NCBI GenBank assembly: GCA_964364175.1
Contig: CAYILR010000013.1
Location: forward strand, 1-64,000
DNA length: 64,000 bases
Origin: CAYILR01 sp964364175
GTDB lineage: Bacteria > Bdellovibrionota > UBA1018
Direction: 5' to 3'
Part shown: positions 60,192 through 64,000 of the stretch, in pieces
Layout of the letters: each line of letters starts with the position of its first letter
Numbering within the stretch: position 1 is the stretch's first letter
Notes under the pieces: model-generated
Database searches by the model: none
What the model was told of the DNA's origin: nothing
What the model saw: only the letters and a program-made list of their open reading frames with translations
Made by a program: the position numbers and the translations under genes

Positions 60192-60542
60192 TTAGTTGTT
60201 GTTTGCTTGGCTAGCTTTACGACGTCTGTATTTCATTACAGCCGCGCCACCGCCAGCAGCTAACAAGAACAGGGTTGCGGGTTCTGGAGCACCGCCGCCG
60301 CCGTTATCCGTGTTTTCGGTACGTACGCCTTCGTTGCCAGTGGATCCGCCGCCGCCTTGTTGATCGTCTCCGCCACTTCCATTGTTGGTGCCACCTGTGT
60401 TGCCACCCATCATGGAAAGAGCGAAAATAGCGCCAGTGTTATCTGAGCTTTTATGAGAACCGAAAGCGAATGCATTTTTGGTAGCAGCAACAGTGCCGAT
60501 TCCCAGAATTGCAGTAGCAATCAAGATATTTGTTGTTTTCAT
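60192..60542 (-). CDS. PEP-CTERM exosortase substrate 2
   Basis: A 116-residue protein; ATG 60542 follows GGAGAG. Signal peptide (LIATAILGIGTVAATKNAFA), then FGSHKSSDN, a Gly/Asn/Asp-rich spacer and the sorting tail GGGGAPEPATLFLLAAGGG plus KYRRRK. The tail matches substrate 1 residue for residue over about 29 positions, and the DNA there is nearly identical, so duplication was recent or the tail is under strong constraint. First gene of the exosortase operon. Confidence 0.92.
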   Translation of the reverse strand: MKTTNILIATAILGIGTVAATKNAFAFGSHKSSDNTGAIFALSMMGGNTGGTNNGSGGDDQQGGGGSTGNEGVRTENTDNGGGGAPEPATLFLLAAGGGAAVMKYRRRKASQANNN

Positions 60543-60680
60543 AATTATTTCTCTCCTCTGGAGAGCGTCACTACATCTTCTATTTTTTTTTTGCACGCTT
60601 TATTTTGATCTATTTTATTTTTTTCAAGTTTAGTTTCTCGAAATAAATAATAATGCGATGCATTAATTAATCAAAATATC
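60543..60680 (-). promoter_or_regulatory. AT-rich promoter region of the exosortase operon
   Basis: Read on the minus strand it starts GATTAATTAATGCATCGCATT, where GATTAATT also precedes the TTGACGC motif at 47588. TGACGC recurs close to the ATG. Long A/T runs follow. No certain -35/-10 pair; promoter function is inferred from position. Confidence 0.4.
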
Positions 60681-61400
60681 TCATGACAGGACGTTTTTGC
60701 ACGATCTGTGCTCGAGAGAATCTTCGAGAACTTTTTTTATGCCCAGGATTTCTTGCTCGAGAATTGCTGGAGCGTGATTTTTTTGAAAAATGACTCTCTC
60801 GCGAAAAGCGTGAAACGCGTTTTGAACTTGCTCGAGCGCTTGCTTCTTGAACATCAGCGCGAATGAGGACTTGGGAACCACGAAATTTTGATACGCAACC
60901 AGTGTGCCGCCTTCGAAAGGCTCAAATCGCGCGCTTCCTTGAGTCGTTTTCAGTGCGCCCGATTTGACCAACTTCCAGTCCGCTACAAAACTGCTGCCTT
61001 CGTTGTAGTCATTCAGCGAGCTTCTCAGAGTGTAGGTTTGATTCGGGAGAAAGGGGAGCGAGACTGAATATTCGACTTCGAGAATGTGGGGAGCTTCGAT
61101 TTGGGTGATGACCGATTGATTGAGATGGGGAAAAAAATCCTTGTGGCTCTCGCAATTGCCAAAAACCGCCACGCACTCCTCGGGCGAGGCGTCGAATTTT
61201 TGGTAAAGGGTGACGACAGGCCATGATTCGCCTTTGACGTCCACGATTTTGAGGACGGCTTCGCCAGAGCGAACAGAGGCCAATTGCTGCGCATCCAGCT
61301 CCTGAAGGATGTCGTCGGCAGATGCAGGAAATGCCGAAGCCCAAATGAGGCAGAGCGCAGTCAGGATCAATTTGTTTTGAATAATAAGTCGTTGAGTCAC
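60681..61400 (-). CDS. secreted SRPBCC/START-like protein
   Basis: A 239-residue protein from GTG 61400 with signal peptide (LILTALCLIWASAFPASA). The fold is suggested by YQKFDASPEECVAVFGNCESHKDFFP (family start), IEAPHILEVEYSVSLPFLPNQTYTL, and the C-terminal helix FKKQALEQVQNAFHAFRERV, as in polyketide-cyclase/SRPBCC proteins that bind hydrophobic ligands. Periplasmic; ligand unknown. Preceded by a strong hairpin at 61409-61427. Confidence 0.8.
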   Translation of the reverse strand: MTQRLIIQNKLILTALCLIWASAFPASADDILQELDAQQLASVRSGEAVLKIVDVKGESWPVVTLYQKFDASPEECVAVFGNCESHKDFFPHLNQSVITQIEAPHILEVEYSVSLPFLPNQTYTLRSSLNDYNEGSSFVADWKLVKSGALKTTQGSARFEPFEGGTLVAYQNFVVPKSSFALMFKKQALEQVQNAFHAFRERVIFQKNHAPAILEQEILGIKKVLEDSLEHRSCKNVLS

Positions 61401-61408
61401 AAGGCAGC

Positions 61409-61427
61409 CCCTCCACAGAGTGGAGGG
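61409..61427. terminator. hairpin between the zinc-ribbon and SRPBCC genes
   Basis: CCCTCCAC-aga-GTGGAGGG is a perfect 8-bp stem. The plus-strand side is followed by CTTTTAG, while the minus-strand side, the direction of the flanking genes, lacks a T-run. A transcript-stabilising or attenuating hairpin is as likely as a terminator. Confidence 0.45.
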
Positions 61428-61482
61428 CTTTTAGCCCACAAGGAGCTGTTTGGTCAACGAGTTATATTTTTTAAAATCAGAG

Positions 61483-61629
61483 TTATTTCTTCTTACGGCG
61501 CATTTTATTGACGCAGTTACGGCACTTATGCGTGAGGCCGAATTTGTTCTCGGATGCTACGCAGAAGTATTCTTTGTTGAAAGATTTACGGACGTGACAC
61601 TTGGGACATTCTTGAGTTTTTGGTTTCAT
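61483..61629 (-). CDS. 48-residue zinc-ribbon-like small protein
   Basis: A short gene. Four cysteines in two knuckles, CPKC near the N-terminus and CRNC near the C-terminus (an additional Cys in YFCVAS), with a strongly basic end (NKMRRKKK). This matches small zinc-ribbon, nucleic-acid-binding proteins. Cytoplasmic, as there is no signal peptide. No ribosome site stands out before ATG 61629. Located between two genes for secreted proteins, so partnership is unclear. Confidence 0.6.
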   Translation of the reverse strand: MKPKTQECPKCHVRKSFNKEYFCVASENKFGLTHKCRNCVNKMRRKKK

Positions 61630-61678
61630 ATACTCAGCGTATCGGAGGTGGGGTGGGGGAGCTTGAGTGGCTTAACAT

Positions 61679-61996
61679 TTACTGGTTCAGTCGAACTGCT
61701 TTTGACGGCGCAATGCTGGAAATTTCTGGATTTTTTTTGAGCTCCACAAGGTGAGGAAGAGGTGATCCGCCCCCTTGATAGCTTCCGCTGAAATACCTCA
61801 TTTTTTTTTCGCTGACGGAAGTGCAATCCAGACCGAAGGAATTTTTTGCTAGCAAAGTTTTTGCTGCCTCACATGACAGGGGTTTTTTGAATTCAAAAAC
61901 CCACTGAGTCGCTTCATGAACTTCCACACTATGAGCTGTCAGACCGATCGAAAGGCAGTTCAGCAGCATGAGAGCAATCAGAATATTATTTTTCAT
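61679..61996 (-). CDS. small secreted protein
   Basis: A 105-residue protein from ATG 61996, which lies inside the end of the upstream gene (11-bp overlap). Signal peptide (NILIALMLLNCLSIGLTA) then a soluble domain with two Cys (LSCEAAKTLL and LDCTSVSEKK) and a Gly/Ser/Pro-rich patch. No family recognised. Confidence 0.62.
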   Translation of the reverse strand: MKNNILIALMLLNCLSIGLTAHSVEVHEATQWVFEFKKPLSCEAAKTLLAKNSFGLDCTSVSEKKMRYFSGSYQGGGSPLPHLVELKKNPEISSIAPSKAVRLNQ

Positions 61997-63995
61997 AATC
62001 CAAGTATTTCCCAATAATTTCTTTCAGAGAAAAGGTCTTTTTTCTATCATCAAAAAGAAGGCTTACTTTAAAAGTAAAATCCTGGTCTTTTAGCTGATCC
62101 AGCAGCAATTTTGCATTTTGTGGACTCTGGTGCCCAAAATTAACTAATTTTTGAATGAGGTACTGATAGGTAGCAGTATCATCGGATTCTGTTTGTAAAT
62201 GTTGGATGATGGGACCGATCAATTCGGGGTAGTGGATCATTTCGCTGTCAAACTTCAGGTCTGCCCCCTGCAAGCTGTGCTTCTCTGTAATACTTTCAAG
62301 GTGGATTTCAAATTTTTTCAAATAAAAGTCCTTCAGAGCAGGCGGAATAGGCGTGATATTTTCTCTTTGATCGAATAGTTCTGCGGTTGAAGGGATTCCT
62401 TGCAAGCTTGTGTTTGCGTTGATTTTTTGCAAGTCAGCCCAGATCGGATCATTCTTCAAAATCTGGTTTCCGGCGACTGAAGCGTTCAGTAAGGTGAAAT
62501 AATTAAGCAAGTATTCCGCACCCCTCGCGGGGCGGTAGCCAGCAGCAGCCAATTTTTCGTACCCATCTTTGGTTTTGCCTGATTCAGTTCGCCACAAGAA
62601 ACTCTCATCGTGAACAAATGGTTTCAGTGTTTCAATCATTTTTTTGACTAATTCTGTATTTTCTCCCTGATGAACAACAATATTTTTCACAAGAGATTGT
62701 AAAGTTCTCACCGGTACAACATTTCTAGATGGCATTTTTTGCAAGGCATTCACCACTTCTGATCCGAATTCTCGGATTGAGGCTGGTTCCATTGAGTCGA
62801 TCCAATTCCATGCACGCAAACCTTGGTCGTCTTCCATTTTTCCTTCACTGATTTCTCGAAGTGCAGCATGAGTGAGTTGCCTTGCTTCCGGACTGACAAC
62901 ACAGAGTTTTGGATTGGATCCCAAGATCCAAAAAGGGGGATCAGATCGTCTTTTCTCTAAAATAAGTTGAAAATCAGGGGTGACATGATCCAATCGGGTT
63001 GAGCTCCAAAGTTGATTTTCTTTGAGTGGGTATAATTTATTTTTTTTATCGGACCGATCGACTTCGCGTTGGACTTCCTGAACCGCTGGGATATCAGTGC
63101 CATAGCTTAGAATCGCACTTAGCTTGCTCATCATATAGCCCTCCGGCATGCTGATGACTGCTTTCAGCAGTTTGCGTTTGGTGTCTTCAGCAACATTTTC
63201 GTTCCGGAGAAGATCTAGAAGATCGAGGTCCAGCCCAGGAACGCGAAGGACTTGCAGCAGGCGATCTGTTTTGGCGAGGTAGGCAGCCAAGTCAGGCGCC
63301 GAGTCTGATCGAATGATCCTGTTCAATGCGTTTTTGAGAGGAGCTGCTTCGGTAAAATAGTCGTTGATATCACTGTATTTATCCACCGCATCTTCGATTG
63401 CATTCATCAATTCAGGGGGACGTTGGCCTGCCTCGGCTAGAAGCGAAAGGTACCTTAAAAGCGTTGCAGCTTTAGACTCTTTCGCATGTGCGGTTTCGCC
63501 TCCTTTCTCATAGATTCCCCGTTCCAGAACTGAGTTTTTCCCCTCATGAGTCGACTGCATCAATGCCTCTTTGAGTTCAAATGCATGTTTCTTGATTTCG
63601 CTCTTGCTCTCTTCCTGAGAGAGGTCACTTCTGATTTTCCAAAGTTTGATATAGGACTCCTGTATGTCTGCTCTCTCAAACTGATCTGGGCGGAAATAAT
63701 CAGGAATTTTTTCTCCAGACTTGAGGCGCTCAAGCATCAAATGACTAAGCTTCTGCTTTCCTTCAAGAGTGATGAATTTGCTTTTATACAAATTTTCCAA
63801 TCCTCGGAGATCACACTTTATTTTTTCGATGCAATATTGAACCGTTTTATTGAAAACCTGCTGATAAGCATCGTTGAATGCAGGGTCGTACTGAAAATTT
63901 AGTGAATCCAGCATATCAATGTTTTTGAGTGGTGGATCAAGGCTGCTTAGGTGTGACAAAAGTTTTTCTTTAAAACGCCTTGGGGCTCCTCCCAC
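61986..63995 (-). CDS. large unrecognised helical protein, incomplete at the window edge
   Basis: At least 669 residues are visible; the frame is still open at the end of the window, so the true start lies beyond it. It is rich in amphipathic helices (LRYLSLLAEAGQRPPELMNAI, LLDLLRNENVAEDTKRKLLKAVI), which suggests an alpha-solenoid or scaffold. No membrane helix, catalytic motif or known family is seen. Overlaps and probably is coupled with the secreted protein at 61679. Confidence 0.6.
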   Translation of the reverse strand: MGGAPRRFKEKLLSHLSSLDPPLKNIDMLDSLNFQYDPAFNDAYQQVFNKTVQYCIEKIKCDLRGLENLYKSKFITLEGKQKLSHLMLERLKSGEKIPDYFRPDQFERADIQESYIKLWKIRSDLSQEESKSEIKKHAFELKEALMQSTHEGKNSVLERGIYEKGGETAHAKESKAATLLRYLSLLAEAGQRPPELMNAIEDAVDKYSDINDYFTEAAPLKNALNRIIRSDSAPDLAAYLAKTDRLLQVLRVPGLDLDLLDLLRNENVAEDTKRKLLKAVISMPEGYMMSKLSAILSYGTDIPAVQEVQREVDRSDKKNKLYPLKENQLWSSTRLDHVTPDFQLILEKRRSDPPFWILGSNPKLCVVSPEARQLTHAALREISEGKMEDDQGLRAWNWIDSMEPASIREFGSEVVNALQKMPSRNVVPVRTLQSLVKNIVVHQGENTELVKKMIETLKPFVHDESFLWRTESGKTKDGYEKLAAAGYRPARGAEYLLNYFTLLNASVAGNQILKNDPIWADLQKINANTSLQGIPSTAELFDQRENITPIPPALKDFYLKKFEIHLESITEKHSLQGADLKFDSEMIHYPELIGPIIQHLQTESDDTATYQYLIQKLVNFGHQSPQNAKLLLDQLKDQDFTFKVSLLFDDRKKTFSLKEIIGKYLDYEK

Positions 63996-64000
63996 AAAAG

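Overview
The window looks like chromosomal DNA of a Gram-negative, didermic bacterium. Lipobox lipoproteins, an outer-membrane beta-barrel protein, TolC-type channels, RND pumps and a Wza-like exporter all point that way. GC is moderate, genes are tightly packed with many ATGA, GTGA or TAATG stop/start overlaps, and many secreted proteins are unrecognised. I infer a Bdellovibrionota or other former deltaproteobacterial lineage. No rRNA or full marker gene is present to prove it, so the assignment is tentative.

Region 1 (1-13.8 kb) is mostly housekeeping and transport. It holds a small Cys/His/Lys-rich secreted protein, a membrane fatty-acid desaturase, three MFS transporters (two drug-type, one GlpT/UhpC-type), a K+ channel coupled to a separate cyclic-nucleotide-binding protein, a secreted protein with a duplicated domain, an outer-membrane protein behind a near-consensus sigma-54 promoter, a metzincin lipoprotein operon, and aguA-aguB (agmatine to putrescine).

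Region 2 (13.9-20.9 kb) is accessory DNA. It contains an unlisted 43-codon Gly/Ser-tailed peptide gene and an AbiE-like toxin-antitoxin pair whose start codon lies inside a perfect 30-bp inverted repeat. It also carries two scars resembling a tRNA-Pro(CGG) 3' half, a truncated replication-relaxation-type gene plus a second frameshifted fragment of it, a 767-residue secreted protein with 4-residue Gly/Tyr periodicity, and a lipocalin.

Region 3 (20.9-33.9 kb) has two heavy-metal RND efflux loci, each with an inner-membrane pump and a TolC-type channel but no recognisable periplasmic adaptor. Small secreted proteins flank the first pump. Between the loci lie an Hsp20 gene with a sigma-54-type promoter, an endonuclease/exonuclease/phosphatase-family protein and an acyltransferase.

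Region 4 (33.9-60.6 kb) is a large exopolysaccharide locus. An eleven-gene minus-strand operon (47.5 to 33.9 kb) encodes a sugar epimerase, glycosyltransferases, the priming phosphosugar transferase, a flippase fused to a glycosyltransferase, O-acyltransferases, a polymerase, a chain-length regulator and a BY-kinase-like ATPase. A divergent plus-strand operon (47.6-52.9 kb) encodes a BNR-repeat glycosidase-like protein, a polysaccharide deacetylase-like protein, a lipoprotein and the Wza-like exporter. Beyond a block of palindromic repeats come a Pro/Thr-rich DUF4091-like lipoprotein, a lipoprotein-TolC-like protein and a hexapeptide acyltransferase. The locus ends with an exosortase-EpsI fusion flanked by two Gly-rich PEP-CTERM proteins with virtually identical sorting tails. 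I read this as one system: polymer made and exported by the Wzx/Wzy/Wza machinery, and small Gly-rich proteins processed by the dedicated exosortase and probably attached to or released with that polymer.

Region 5 (60.7-64 kb) has an SRPBCC-type secreted protein, an unlisted 48-residue zinc-ribbon-like protein, and a secreted protein coupled to a large unrecognised protein that runs off the window edge.
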